This document shows positions 9,360 through 17,958 of a stretch of 64,000 nucleotides of DNA, in pieces (the first letter of the stretch is position 1; the number at the start of each line of letters is the position of its first letter). The notes below the pieces were generated by a model that had not been told where the DNA came from, made no database searches, and worked only from the letters and a program-made list of their open reading frames with translations. Both the position numbers and the translations under genes were made by a program. The stretch is from Betaproteobacteria bacterium. GTDB lineage: Bacteria > Pseudomonadota > Gammaproteobacteria > Burkholderiales > SG8-39. The stretch is from NCBI GenBank assembly GCA_004297625.1, contig SCTY01000071.1, positions 186,001 to 250,000 on the forward strand. The letters run 5' to 3'.

Positions 9360-10199
9360 TCAGAGCCCGAGGATGCGCTCGGCGTTCTGGTGGAAGATCT
9401 TCTCCATGGCCGTATCCGCGTAGCCGAGCTCCTGCCACTCCTTGAGGATGCGCGCGTAGGGCATGCTCGGATAGTCGGAGCCGAACATGATCTTGTCCTG
9501 GAGACGCCCGCGGATGTCGACCTTCAGGTTGCCCGGGAAATACTTCGGCGCCCAGCCCGACATTTCCCAGTAGACGTTGCCCTTGTGCAGCGCCACCGCG
9601 GTGGTCTCGTCGACCCACGGCCAGCCCGGGTGCGCCATGATGATCTTCAGGTTCGGGAAGTCGGCGGCGAGCCGGTCGATGCCCGCAGGGTGCGCATGGC
9701 GGATGACCGCGCCGTGGCCGCCCGGCATGCCGGCGCCCATGCCCGTGGTGCCGACGTCGACCATCACCGCGGCCTTCAGCTCGTCGATCAGCTCGAACAT
9801 CGGATAGAAACGCCGGTCGTCCACGGCGAAATGCTGCATGATCGGGTGGAAGTGAAAACCGAGGAAACCGAGCTGCTTTACCGCTTTTTTTGCTTCTTCG
9901 AGTACGTTTTTCTTGGAAGGCTCGAGGGCACCCCAGCACTGGATGATGCGCTTGGGGTGGCGCTTCCACATCGCGTGCACGTACTCGTTGGTCACCGGCG
10001 GCGTCTTGATCGTCGTCTCGAGGTCGAGCGCGACCATTACCGCTTCGACGCCCGCGTCGGTGAAGTCCTTGATCACGTCTTCCTCGGGCTTGGAGGACCA
10101 CGAGTGCTTCCAGTACTTGGCGAGCGCCTCGACGTAAGGGCCCTGGCACGCGAGCCATTCCTTGGTGCCGGGGTAGCAGTGCAGGTCAATGATTCGCAT
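9360..10199 (-). CDS. Amidohydrolase-family protein
   Basis: A 279-residue amidohydrolase-2 TIM-barrel enzyme. It opens with MRIIDLHCYPGT, giving a metal His in DLHCY, and also has FHFHP, the HPGWPWVDE histidine and the late aspartate in FGSDYPSMP. Relatives hydrolyse or decarboxylate carboxylated rings. It overlaps the aryl-AMP ligase gene by 14 bases and precedes the TRAP genes, so it likely acts on the compound imported by DctPQM. It is not closely similar to the amidohydrolase at 578. Confidence 0.78.
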   Translation of the reverse strand: MRIIDLHCYPGTKEWLACQGPYVEALAKYWKHSWSSKPEEDVIKDFTDAGVEAVMVALDLETTIKTPPVTNEYVHAMWKRHPKRIIQCWGALEPSKKNVLEEAKKAVKQLGFLGFHFHPIMQHFAVDDRRFYPMFELIDELKAAVMVDVGTTGMGAGMPGGHGAVIRHAHPAGIDRLAADFPNLKIIMAHPGWPWVDETTAVALHKGNVYWEMSGWAPKYFPGNLKVDIRGRLQDKIMFGSDYPSMPYARILKEWQELGYADTAMEKIFHQNAERILGL

Positions 10200-11802
10200 T
10201 TTTCTCCGCCATTTCCGAGAGCGCCTTCTTGGACACCTTGCCGAACGTGGACACCGGGAACTCGTCCACCACCAACATGCTTTCGGGCAGCTTGAACTTC
10301 GCAATTTCTTTCTCTTTCAGGAACTCCACCAGCTCGGGAAACTGCAGTCCCTTCCCCGGTTTGAGGATCAGGCAGGCGCACATCTTCTCGCCCAGATTCG
10401 CGTCGTGCACCGGCACGCAGGCCACGTTCTGCACCGCCGGGTGCATGAGGATCAGGTTCTCGATCTCCTCGGCGCTGATCTTCTCGCCGCCGCGGTTGAT
10501 GAGGTCCTTCTTGCGGCCTTCGACGACGTAGTTGCCCGACGGATGACGGCGCATCAGGTCGCCGGTGCAGTAGAAGCCGTCCGGCGTGAATTGCTTGGCG
10601 TTGTACTCCGGCACGCCGAAGTAGCCGCGCAGCGTGTACGGCCCGCGGCAGGTGAGCTCGCCCACCTCGCCGTCGGGCACCTCGCGCCCGTCGTTGTCGA
10701 CGAGGCGCACCTCGTCGTCGGGGCAGATCGGCCGGCCGCAGGTCTCGAGCTTCACTTCCGCCGGATCGTCCGGGCGCACGAAGAACAGCATCCCTTCCCC
10801 CATGCCGAAGTTCTCCTGCACGAACGCGCCCGGGATCAGTCGCTGGGTCTTCAGCCGCACCTCGGGCTGCATGCGTTGCCCACCGCTTTGAATGATTTTG
10901 ACTGAACTTAAATCGTAGGAGGCTATTGCGGGATCGTTGATGAGCCGGATGAGCAGCGCCGGAACGACCTTGATATGAGTTGCTTTGTGCCGTTCGACCA
11001 ATTTAAAGATTTCTTCAGGTCTTGTCGTGGGCGAAAGCACGACCTTGCCGCCCTGGAAAAAGTAGCCCTGTATGCCGGGGCAGGCGAGCGGCAGGTTGTG
11101 CGCGGCCGGCAGCGCGAGCAGCAGCACCGAATCCCTGGTCACGCCGCACACCGGGGCCGCAGTCCGCGAGTTATAGGAGTAGTCGTTGTGCGTGCGCGGG
11201 ATCAGCTTCGGGATGCCCGTGGTCCCGCCCGAGAGCTGGAAGATGCAGGGATCCGTGGGATCGATGCGAATGTCTCTTAATTTTTCCTTCGAAAGATTTG
11301 CTTTTTTTTCGATCAGCTGTTTCAGCAGGGAAAGCGGGATGCTGTGTTTCAGCTGCGCATTGCCCTGCTGCACGCGCCGGATCATCGGCTCGAACTCGAA
11401 GTCGCCGAGCCGCTCGGGGTAGATGCAGGCGGTAGCGCCCGAGAGCCGGACGAACTGGTTGATCTCGGCAAAGCGGTGCGAAACCAGGGCGGCGATGGGG
11501 ATGGCGCCGATCTTCTGCAGCGCGAAGTACAGGATCACGAACTCCGCGATGTTGGGCAGCGTGGGCACCACGCGGTCGAGCGGCTTCAAGCCCAGCTCGA
11601 GCAGGTTCAGCGCCAGGTTGTCGGTCAGCCGGTCGATGTCGCCATAGGTGAGCTGGCGCTCACCGTCGACCAGCGCAATACGGCTTTGATACTGGTGAAA
11701 AACCGAGGAAAATTCCTGCGCAAGCGATTTATCGCGCCAGTAGCCCTTGGCGCGGTAGCGCTGCGCAAACTCCGGGGGGAAGGGAACAACGCCTTCGAGC
11801 AT
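10186..11802 (-). CDS. EntE/DhbE-like aryl-acid AMP ligase
   Basis: A 538-residue adenylate-forming enzyme closely resembling 2,3-dihydroxybenzoate-AMP ligases of siderophore pathways. The N-terminus (FPPEFAQRYRAKGYWRD), the core SGGTTGIPKLIPRTHNDY, NFGMGEGMLFF, YCTGDL, RKKDLINRGGEKIS and the C-terminal STFGKVSKKAL with the catalytic Lys all follow the EntE pattern. It should activate an aryl carboxylate as the adenylate and perhaps the CoA thioester. No carrier protein, isochorismatase or NRPS lies nearby. The neighbours are an SDR (1-base overlap), an amidohydrolase and a TRAP importer, so a catabolic aryl-CoA ligase role, for instance on salicylate-type acids, is inferred. Confidence 0.85.
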   Translation of the reverse strand: MLEGVVPFPPEFAQRYRAKGYWRDKSLAQEFSSVFHQYQSRIALVDGERQLTYGDIDRLTDNLALNLLELGLKPLDRVVPTLPNIAEFVILYFALQKIGAIPIAALVSHRFAEINQFVRLSGATACIYPERLGDFEFEPMIRRVQQGNAQLKHSIPLSLLKQLIEKKANLSKEKLRDIRIDPTDPCIFQLSGGTTGIPKLIPRTHNDYSYNSRTAAPVCGVTRDSVLLLALPAAHNLPLACPGIQGYFFQGGKVVLSPTTRPEEIFKLVERHKATHIKVVPALLIRLINDPAIASYDLSSVKIIQSGGQRMQPEVRLKTQRLIPGAFVQENFGMGEGMLFFVRPDDPAEVKLETCGRPICPDDEVRLVDNDGREVPDGEVGELTCRGPYTLRGYFGVPEYNAKQFTPDGFYCTGDLMRRHPSGNYVVEGRKKDLINRGGEKISAEEIENLILMHPAVQNVACVPVHDANLGEKMCACLILKPGKGLQFPELVEFLKEKEIAKFKLPESMLVVDEFPVSTFGKVSKKALSEMAEKNANH

Positions 11803-12560
11803 CACGTGGAGGCGGTGAAGCCGCCGTCGATGACGATCACCTCGCCGGTGACGAAGCGGTTGGATTCGATGAGGGTCATCATGGTCTCGGCGACGTCGTC
11901 GGCGGTGACCACGCGCTTGAGCGGCGTTGCCTTCGCGCGCTTGCCCATCAGGTCGTCGTACTTGTCCTTCAGCATGCGGCGCATCCAGTCGCCTTCCATC
12001 CAGCCGGGGGCGACCGCGTTCACGCGGATGTCCGGGCCGAGGTTCCAGGCGAGCGTCTTGGTGAGGTTCACGACCGCAGCCTTGCTCGCGGCATAGGGTA
12101 GCGGCTGCGGACCCGGGCGCAAGCCGACAATCGAGGCAGTGTTGACGACGCACCCCTTCGACGCCTTGAGCAGCGGCACCGAGGCGCGCGTCACCTGGAA
12201 GAGGCCGCGCACGTTGACCGCGAATACGCGATCCCAGTCGTCGAGCGACAACGTTTCCAGGTCTTTCGGCTTCCAGGGCGCGGTGATGCCGGCGTTGTTG
12301 ATGAGCACGTCGAGGCGGCCGAAGGCCTCCTCGACCTTCTTCAGCATGGCGCGAACGCCCGCTTCGTCGCTTACGTCGCAGCGCACAAGAAGCGTCCTGG
12401 CGCCCGATTTTTCGGCCGCGGCGGCAGTTTCGCGCGCGGCCGCTTCACTCGAGCTGTAGTTCAGTGCAACATCGTAGCCCGCGCGCGCGAGCGCGAGGAG
12501 GGCGCTGCGGCCGATGCCGGTCGCGGCGCCAGTGACCAATGCAGCTTTTCTGGACGCCAC
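11802..12560 (-). CDS. SDR-family oxidoreductase (FabG-like)
   Basis: A 252-residue short-chain dehydrogenase with the NAD(P) motif TGAATGIG near residue 10, NNAG near residue 90, the catalytic Tyr and Lys in YAASK, and a C-terminal VTGEVIVIDGGF. It interconverts an alcohol and a ketone. It is the first gene of the minus-strand TRAP operon, started by GTG at 12560, and its stop shares one base with the ligase start (TGATG). The promoter should lie in the 52-base gap shared with the divergent Mo-hydroxylase gene, which holds a 12-base palindrome. Confidence 0.88.
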   Translation of the reverse strand: MASRKAALVTGAATGIGRSALLALARAGYDVALNYSSSEAAARETAAAAEKSGARTLLVRCDVSDEAGVRAMLKKVEEAFGRLDVLINNAGITAPWKPKDLETLSLDDWDRVFAVNVRGLFQVTRASVPLLKASKGCVVNTASIVGLRPGPQPLPYAASKAAVVNLTKTLAWNLGPDIRVNAVAPGWMEGDWMRRMLKDKYDDLMGKRAKATPLKRVVTADDVAETMMTLIESNRFVTGEVIVIDGGFTAST

Positions 12561-12583
12561 TGGAAAGCCTGTCTAAGATCGGA

Positions 12584-12595
12584 TGAACATGTTCA
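12584..12595. promoter_or_regulatory. Perfect 12-bp palindrome TGAACATGTTCA in a divergent promoter region
   Basis: The palindrome sits midway between the divergent starts of the SDR gene (12560) and the Mo-hydroxylase gene (12613). That is where an operator controlling both would be expected. No regulator gene is adjacent, so the binding protein is unknown. Confidence 0.4.
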
Positions 12596-12612
12596 GGTTT
12601 CAATCCTAACAG

Positions 12613-14928
12613 ATGAATCGCTTCGGAATCGGCCAGCCGGTCCGCAGAGTCGAGGACCAGCGCTTTCTCACCGGCCGCGGCCGCTACGTCGACGACATCG
12701 AGCTCCCGCGCATGCTCCACGGCGCGCTCGTTATGTCGCCGCATGCGCATGCGCGCATCAAGCGCATCGACACCTCCGCCGCCCGCGCCGCGGCCGGCGT
12801 CGCGCTCGTATTGACCGGGGAAGACGTAAAGGCGGAGAAGCTCGGCGGCATCCCGCCGCAGTTCATGCCCGAGGACATGGGCGGCCCGAAGGGCTACCGC
12901 ACGTTCAGGCCGCTGCTCGAGCCCGCGAAGCTGCGCTACGTCGGCGACCGCGTCGCTTTCGTCGTCGCCGATACTCCCGCGAACGCGCGGCTTGCGGCGG
13001 AGCTGATCGAAATCGAGTACCAGCCGCTGCCCGCCGTGGTGAACGTGGAAGACGCGGTGAAGGAAGGCGCGCCGCGCGTCTGGGACGAATGGACGAGCAA
13101 CGTCGCCTTTCCGTTGATGATGGGCAACAAGGACGCGGCCGACGCGGCGTTCGCCAAGGCGAAGCACGTGGCCTCGGTGCGTCTGTACAACAACCGGGTC
13201 GCCGCGAACACCCTGGAGCCGCGCGCCGCAATCGGCGACTTTTCAGACGATTCGTACACCTTGTATACGAGCTCGCAGAACCCGCACGGCGTGCGCCAGA
13301 TCCTGGCGCAGCGGGTGTTCTCGATTCCGGAGAGCAAGCTGCGGGTCATCTCTCCGGACGTCGGCGGCGGCTTCGGCATGAAGGGCGATACGTACCCCGA
13401 GGATGGCCTCGTGCTCTTGGCCGCGCGGCGCCTGGGCAGGCCGGTCAAGTGGGTCGCTTCGCGCACGGAATCGATGCTCGGCGACAACCACGGCCGCGAC
13501 CAGAGAGTGAACGCCGAGATCGCGCTCGACGACAACGGCAAGATCCTCGCGATCCGCGCGCAGGCGCTGCACGACGTCGGCGCCTACATCACCAACGCGG
13601 GCGTGGTGCCCGTGCTGTGCGCGCTGCGCAACATTCCGGGCGTTTATCTCGTGCCGGCGTTCCACGTAGCGACCAAGGCGGTCTTCACGCACACCACGCC
13701 GCTCGGCCCGTACCGCGGCGCGGGCCGGCCGGAGGCCGCTTACGTCACCGAGCGGCTGATCGAGGCCGCGGCGAAAAAAATCGGCATGGATCCCGTGGAG
13801 CTCCGGCGGCGCAACTACATCCCGCCGAGCGCGATGCCTCATGCCACGGGCACCGGCTGGACGTACGACTCGGGGGACTTCGCCAAGCTCACCGATCGCT
13901 GTATCGAGATTGCGGATTGGAATGGTTTTGCTTCACGTAAAAAGCTCTCAGAGGGGAGAGGCAAACTCCGCGGCCGCGCGCTCATCTACTACCTCGAGGA
14001 TTCCGGCGTGTTCAACGAGCGCATGGAGCTGCGCTTCGATCCGAGCGGCAACGCGACGATCGTCGCCGGCACGCACTCGCACGGCCAGGGGCACGCGACC
14101 ACTTACGCGCAGATGGTGTCCGACTGGCTCGGCGTGCCCTTCGAGAGCATCCGCTTCGTGCAGGGCGATACCGACCAGGTGCCGTTCGGCCGCGGCACCT
14201 ACGCGTCGCGCAGCGCGATGCTCGGCGGCTCGGCGCTCAAGGCCGCCGCCGATGCGGTGATCGAGAAGGCCAAGGGCCTCGCGGCGCACCTCATGGAAGT
14301 TTCGGCAAAAGATATTTCCTTTGGCAGCGGCAAATTCACCGTCGCGGGGACCGACAAGGCAATTCCGCTCACCGAAGTCGCCAAGGCGTTCTACCGGCCC
14401 GTCGGCATCCCGCCGCAATTCGGCGTCGGCCTGGACGCGAGCGGAAGCTCGAGCCATCCGCCGACCTTCCCCAACGGCTGCCACATCTGCGAGCTGGAGA
14501 TCGATCCGGAAACCGGCGTCGTGCAGATCGACCGCTACGCCGTGGTGGACGACGTAGGGATGGTGATCAACCCGATGATCTGCCACGGGCAGATCGAGGG
14601 CGCGCTCGCACAAGGCATCGGGCAGGCGCTGATGGAGAACGTCGCTTTCGACCGCGAGTCGGGGCAGATGCTCTCGGCGAGCTTCACCGACTACGCGATG
14701 CCGCGCGCCGACGACCTGCCGGAGCACTACGAGCTCGATTTCATCGACGTGCCGGCGAAAACCAATCCGCTCGGCGTCAAAGGCATCGGCGAGGCGGGCT
14801 GCGTTGGCGCGCCGCCCGCGGTGATGCTCGCGGTCCTCGACGCGCTCGCGCCCCTCGGCGTCGAGCACATCGACATGCCCGCAACCCCGCATCGCGTGTG
14901 GCAGGCCATTCAGGCCGCCCGCAAATGA
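12613..14928 (+). CDS. Xanthine dehydrogenase-family molybdopterin-binding large subunit (orphan)
   Basis: A 771-residue catalytic subunit of the molybdenum hydroxylase family (CoxL/XdhB type), which hydroxylates a carbon next to N or C=O, or a CO-like centre. It has the N-terminal a/b hammerhead domain (GIGQPVRRVEDQRFLTGRGRY), the pterin loops VGGGFGMKG and GPYRGAGRPEA, and KGIGEAGCVGAPPA with the catalytic Glu. The CODH active-site loop with Cys is absent, so it is not a CO dehydrogenase. No FAD subunit is present, and the only 2Fe-2S subunit lies at 19577, already paired with another large subunit, so its electron partners are elsewhere. Confidence 0.88.
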   Translation: MNRFGIGQPVRRVEDQRFLTGRGRYVDDIELPRMLHGALVMSPHAHARIKRIDTSAARAAAGVALVLTGEDVKAEKLGGIPPQFMPEDMGGPKGYRTFRPLLEPAKLRYVGDRVAFVVADTPANARLAAELIEIEYQPLPAVVNVEDAVKEGAPRVWDEWTSNVAFPLMMGNKDAADAAFAKAKHVASVRLYNNRVAANTLEPRAAIGDFSDDSYTLYTSSQNPHGVRQILAQRVFSIPESKLRVISPDVGGGFGMKGDTYPEDGLVLLAARRLGRPVKWVASRTESMLGDNHGRDQRVNAEIALDDNGKILAIRAQALHDVGAYITNAGVVPVLCALRNIPGVYLVPAFHVATKAVFTHTTPLGPYRGAGRPEAAYVTERLIEAAAKKIGMDPVELRRRNYIPPSAMPHATGTGWTYDSGDFAKLTDRCIEIADWNGFASRKKLSEGRGKLRGRALIYYLEDSGVFNERMELRFDPSGNATIVAGTHSHGQGHATTYAQMVSDWLGVPFESIRFVQGDTDQVPFGRGTYASRSAMLGGSALKAAADAVIEKAKGLAAHLMEVSAKDISFGSGKFTVAGTDKAIPLTEVAKAFYRPVGIPPQFGVGLDASGSSSHPPTFPNGCHICELEIDPETGVVQIDRYAVVDDVGMVINPMICHGQIEGALAQGIGQALMENVAFDRESGQMLSASFTDYAMPRADDLPEHYELDFIDVPAKTNPLGVKGIGEAGCVGAPPAVMLAVLDALAPLGVEHIDMPATPHRVWQAIQAARK

Positions 14929-14936
14929 ACAACCCA

Positions 14937-15045
14937 AAATCAGGGACAGACCACGATTTTTTTGAATCTCCGGGAGCGGGTCGCGGAAAGCGCTCGCCGC
15001 CTTCTGCTCATGAGACCGGAGAAAAACGTGGTCTGTCCCTGATTT
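14937..15045. repeat. Inverted repeat with perfect 19-bp arms around an 71-base centre
   Basis: Arms 14937-14955 and 15027-15045 are perfect reverse complements (AAATCAGGGACAGACCACG). The element lies between the Mo-hydroxylase stop and the Bug receptor gene. GGGACAGACCAC-type arms resemble, to my knowledge, repeats seen next to Y1/IS200-like (REP-associated) transposases in proteobacteria. No transposase is present here, so this would be a solo remnant. A T-run follows the left arm, so it may also weakly terminate transcription. Confidence 0.7.
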
Positions 15046-15099
15046 GGAGGTGGTACAAGAACAAACGCATTGCCACAATAATTTCCTGAGGAGGAATCC

Positions 15100-16059
15100 A
15101 TGCTTAAGAAAGCGGTACTTGCATTTGCAGCCGCAAGCTTCGCCGTTGCCGCCTGGGGCCAGCAGTACCCCAACCGGCCGGTGCGTGTCGTGGTCGCCGC
15201 GGCGACCGGCGGGCCGGACATCGTTGCCCGCATCGTCGCCGCCGAGCTCACTACCCAGCTCGGCCAGAGCTTCTTCGTAGAGAACCGCCCGGGCGCGAAC
15301 GGGATCGTCGGCTGCGATCTGGTCGCGAAGGCGCCGCCCGACGGCTACACGCTGCTCGTGTACTCGGCGGGCCTGGTGGTGAACCCGTACGTGCACAAGT
15401 CGCTGCCCTACGATACGGAGAAGGACTTCGCGCCGGTCACCAACCTCACCAGCAGCGGCGGCCTGTTCCTCGCGGTGAATCCTTCGCTTCCCGTGAGCTC
15501 GCTGCAGGAATTCGTCGAGTATGCGAAGAAATCCGGAGGCAGGCTCGCTTACAGCACTCCGGGCATCGGCAACAACTGGCACCTCGCGACCGAGGTCTTC
15601 AGCCAGATGGCCGGCATCAAGATGACGCACGTCCCGTACAAGGGCGGCGGCCCGGCGGCGGCGGCCCTCGTATCGGGCGAAGTGCAGGCGATGCTGGTGT
15701 CGCCGGCGCCGATCATGCCGCACTACAAGAGCCAGAAAGTGCGCGTGCTCGCCTACACCGGCATGAAGCCGAACGCCGCGGCCCCCGAAGTTCCGCTCAT
15801 GAAGGATGCGGGCCTGAGTTACACCTACGACGGCGGCTGGTTCGGCATGTTCGCGCCGGCGCGCACCTCACCGGAGATTCTCGACAAGCTCGCGCGCGAG
15901 GTACGCAGCGCGATGCAGAAGCCGCAGGTGCTCGACCGGCTGGCGAAGATGGGCCTCGAGCCGGCCGCCGGCACGCCGGAGGAATTCCACAAGTTCTTCC
16001 TCGCCGAGTTCAAGGCCTACGGCGAGATGGCGCGCGTCGCGGGCGTGAAGCCCGAATAG
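15100..16059 (+). CDS. Bug-type tripartite tricarboxylate transporter receptor
   Basis: A 319-residue periplasmic solute receptor of the Bug/TctC family. It has a signal peptide ending in FAVAAWG, then YPNRPVRVVVAAATGGPDIVARI, NRPGANGIVGCDLVAKAPPDGYTLLV and VPYKGGGPAAAALVSGEVQ, all hallmark segments. A strong AGGAGGA ribosome binding site precedes the ATG. No TctA or TctB membrane subunit is nearby, as is common for these expanded families in Burkholderiales. Ligands are usually carboxylates or aromatic acids; the context suggests one catabolised by the neighbouring LigAB pair. Confidence 0.9.
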   Translation: MLKKAVLAFAAASFAVAAWGQQYPNRPVRVVVAAATGGPDIVARIVAAELTTQLGQSFFVENRPGANGIVGCDLVAKAPPDGYTLLVYSAGLVVNPYVHKSLPYDTEKDFAPVTNLTSSGGLFLAVNPSLPVSSLQEFVEYAKKSGGRLAYSTPGIGNNWHLATEVFSQMAGIKMTHVPYKGGGPAAAALVSGEVQAMLVSPAPIMPHYKSQKVRVLAYTGMKPNAAAPEVPLMKDAGLSYTYDGGWFGMFAPARTSPEILDKLAREVRSAMQKPQVLDRLAKMGLEPAAGTPEEFHKFFLAEFKAYGEMARVAGVKPE

Positions 16060-16060
16060 C

Positions 16061-16900
16061 CTAGGCGGCCGCCCGGGGCGGCTCCCAGGCGGCGAAGCTG
16101 CAGCCGACGATCACCGCGGGCACCGGCAGGTAATCGACCAGCCGGAACCCGCGGCAGCCGGCGGCGCCGTGCGCGACCGCCCAGTTGCGCACCTCGTGCG
16201 CGCCGTTGCCGGTCATCGGCAGGCGCATTTCAAGGAAAGCGGCGAGCTCCGCCGGCGTTCCCTCGGAGAACAGCCGTATGCATTCGCGGTCGAAGGGCTC
16301 GTCGATGTCGCCCATGGTGCGCTCGCCGATCGAGTGGCTGAGGCCGCCTGTGGCGAGAACGCCGACGCGCAGCGGCTCGGCATACGTTTCGATCGCATGC
16401 TTGAGCAGCAAGCCCCACTCCATGCATCGGCGCAACGACGGCAGCGGCGGCTCGATGCTGTTCACGATCATCGGCACGATGCGCGGCAGGCGCTCGAGGC
16501 CCATTTTCCACAGCGGGATGCAAAAGCCGTGGTCGAGCCTCAGCCGGTGCGAAATCGACGGCTCGAAATCCGCCTCGAACGCGCTGCGCGCCAGGTGCAT
16601 CGCAAGGCCCGGATGGCCGCGCAGCTGCGGGTGCGGGAATTCCTTCATGAACGGCTCGGCCGGGCCTCCATGCTCTTCGCCTACGCCGAAGCACACCGCC
16701 GGGATGTTGTCGAGAAAGAAGTTGGTCCAGTGGTCGGGCGAGACCTCGATGAGCACGTCGAGGTGCGCCTCGGAGACGCGGCGTCCGAGCTCGCGGAATG
16801 CCGCGGTGAGCCGGTCCTTCTGCGCGGCCGGAACCGCCTGCCAATTGCGCACCAGCAGCGGTCCATGGCTCGCCGCCCAGATGCCGGCGACGCTAGCCAT
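16061..16900 (-). CDS. LigB-family class III extradiol dioxygenase, catalytic subunit
   Basis: A 279-residue ring-cleavage dioxygenase catalytic subunit. The ATG at 16900 was chosen over one 15 codons upstream because it places His12 (AASHGP) as in LigB. Further iron and catalytic positions are visible: His57 in SPDHW, His189 in ATGGLSH, and Glu236 in GAHEVRNW. It overlaps the small LigA-like gene by 8 bases, so the two form a heteromeric enzyme. It differs clearly from the LigB at 30246, suggesting a different catecholic substrate such as a gallate- or protocatechuate-type acid. Confidence 0.87.
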   Translation of the reverse strand: MASVAGIWAASHGPLLVRNWQAVPAAQKDRLTAAFRELGRRVSEAHLDVLIEVSPDHWTNFFLDNIPAVCFGVGEEHGGPAEPFMKEFPHPQLRGHPGLAMHLARSAFEADFEPSISHRLRLDHGFCIPLWKMGLERLPRIVPMIVNSIEPPLPSLRRCMEWGLLLKHAIETYAEPLRVGVLATGGLSHSIGERTMGDIDEPFDRECIRLFSEGTPAELAAFLEMRLPMTGNGAHEVRNWAVAHGAAGCRGFRLVDYLPVPAVIVGCSFAAWEPPRAAA

Positions 16901-17138
16901 CGCGCAGCCTCGCCACGAACTCCTCTTCCGGCATTCCGCTTGCAAAGAAGAAGTAGCGCAGCAGGTAAGGATTGGTGCGCTGCGAAAGATAGGTGACGTT
17001 GTTGTCGAGCACGGCCTGACGCACCTCGGCGTCGAGCGGATAGCGGCTCAGCACCATCTCGCGATCGGCGCGAAACTCGGCCGCCGCAGCGGAATTCTGC
17101 AGATCGAAAAACAGCTTGCTCAGCCAGTAGTCGGTCAT
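16893..17138 (-). CDS. LigA-like small subunit of extradiol dioxygenase
   Basis: An 81-residue helical protein (MTDYWLSKLFF...) matching the short LigA fold that caps the LigB active site. The ATG at 17138 is preferred over an upstream start at 17198 because the extra 20 residues overlap the divergent hydrolase start region and do not look like LigA. It precedes and overlaps its LigB partner. It is shorter than the LigA at 31204 (105 residues), lacking part of the N-terminus. Confidence 0.75.
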   Translation of the reverse strand: MTDYWLSKLFFDLQNSAAAAEFRADREMVLSRYPLDAEVRQAVLDNNVTYLSQRTNPYLLRYFFFASGMPEEEFVARLRDG

Positions 17139-17181
17139 GCGCGATGCCGTTAGACTGAAACCGTTCATATCGAAAGCGAAT

Positions 17182-17958
17182 ATGGAAGTCAACGGCATCC
17201 GTGTGAACTATCGTGTGGACGGCGCGGGCGAGCGCTGGGTCAGCTTCGTGACAGGGATCGCCAACGACCTCACGATGTGGGACGGCCAGGTCGCCGCGCT
17301 CGAGCGCGATTTCCGCGTCCTGCGCTACGACCTGCGCGGCCACGGCGGCACGCAGGCGACCAAGCCGCCTTACACGATCGACCTGCTGGTCCGTGACCTC
17401 GTCGGCCTTCTCGACGCGCTGAAGATCCGGCGCACGCACCTCGTCGGGCTCGGACTCGGCGGCGCCATCGCCCAGGCGGCGGCGATCGACTATCCGGACT
17501 GCTTTCCCTCGCTCGCCGCGTGCTGCTGCCGCGCGCGCATGGTGCCCGACTTCGCCGTGATGTGGCACAAGCTGCGCGAGACGGTGGGTCGGAACGGCGT
17601 CGAGTCGATCGTCGAGCAGACGGCGCAGCGCTGGTTCTCCGAGGAATTCAAGGCGGCGAATCCGCGCGTGCTCGACGGCGTGCGCTCGATGATCCGCGGC
17701 ACCACGCCCGACGGCTACCTCGGCGCCACCGCGGCTTTTCTCGGCCTCGACGTCGAGGAGCGCCTGCCGCGCATCAAGGCGCGCACGCTCTACGTGAGCG
17801 GCGCCGAAGACAAGCTCGGCGGGCCGCCGGAGCTGATGCGCGGGCTGGCCGAGAAGGTGCCCGGCGCGCGGCACGTTTCGGTGCCCGGCGCGGCGCACAT
17901 CGCCAACATCCAGAACCCCCCAGCGTTCAACCGAGCTCTGCGCGAATTCCTCGGATGA
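17182..17958 (+). CDS. Alpha/beta hydrolase (PcaD-like) with Gly in place of the nucleophile Ser
   Basis: A 258-residue protein similar to 3-oxoadipate enol-lactonases, with the oxyanion-region loop, DLRGHGGT, the acid Asp in SGAEDKLGG and the His in PGAAHIANIQNP. At the nucleophile elbow the expected G-x-S-x-G reads GLGLG (residues 89-93): residue 91 is Gly, codon GGA, so the serine is missing. It may have lost hydrolase activity or use other chemistry, as some cofactor-free alpha/beta-fold dioxygenases and lyases do. It overlaps the next TPP-enzyme gene as ATGA. The start is ATG at 17182. Confidence 0.85.
   Translation: MEVNGIRVNYRVDGAGERWVSFVTGIANDLTMWDGQVAALERDFRVLRYDLRGHGGTQATKPPYTIDLLVRDLVGLLDALKIRRTHLVGLGLGGAIAQAAAIDYPDCFPSLAACCCRARMVPDFAVMWHKLRETVGRNGVESIVEQTAQRWFSEEFKAANPRVLDGVRSMIRGTTPDGYLGATAAFLGLDVEERLPRIKARTLYVSGAEDKLGGPPELMRGLAEKVPGARHVSVPGAAHIANIQNPPAFNRALREFLG

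Noticed and set aside
10186..12560. Catecholate siderophore biosynthesis (EntE plus an EntA-like SDR)
   Set aside because: No isochorismatase, isochorismate synthase, carrier protein, NRPS or TonB receptor in the window; the neighbours are uptake and hydrolase genes.
12613..14928. Aerobic CO dehydrogenase
   Set aside because: The active-site loop lacks the Cys-containing CODH signature (it reads GPYRGAGRPEA), and coxM is absent.
13948..15723. 591-codon minus-strand frame opposite the Mo-hydroxylase and Bug receptor
   Set aside because: Shadow of two real genes; it even reads through the inverted repeat, and shows no protein-like motifs.
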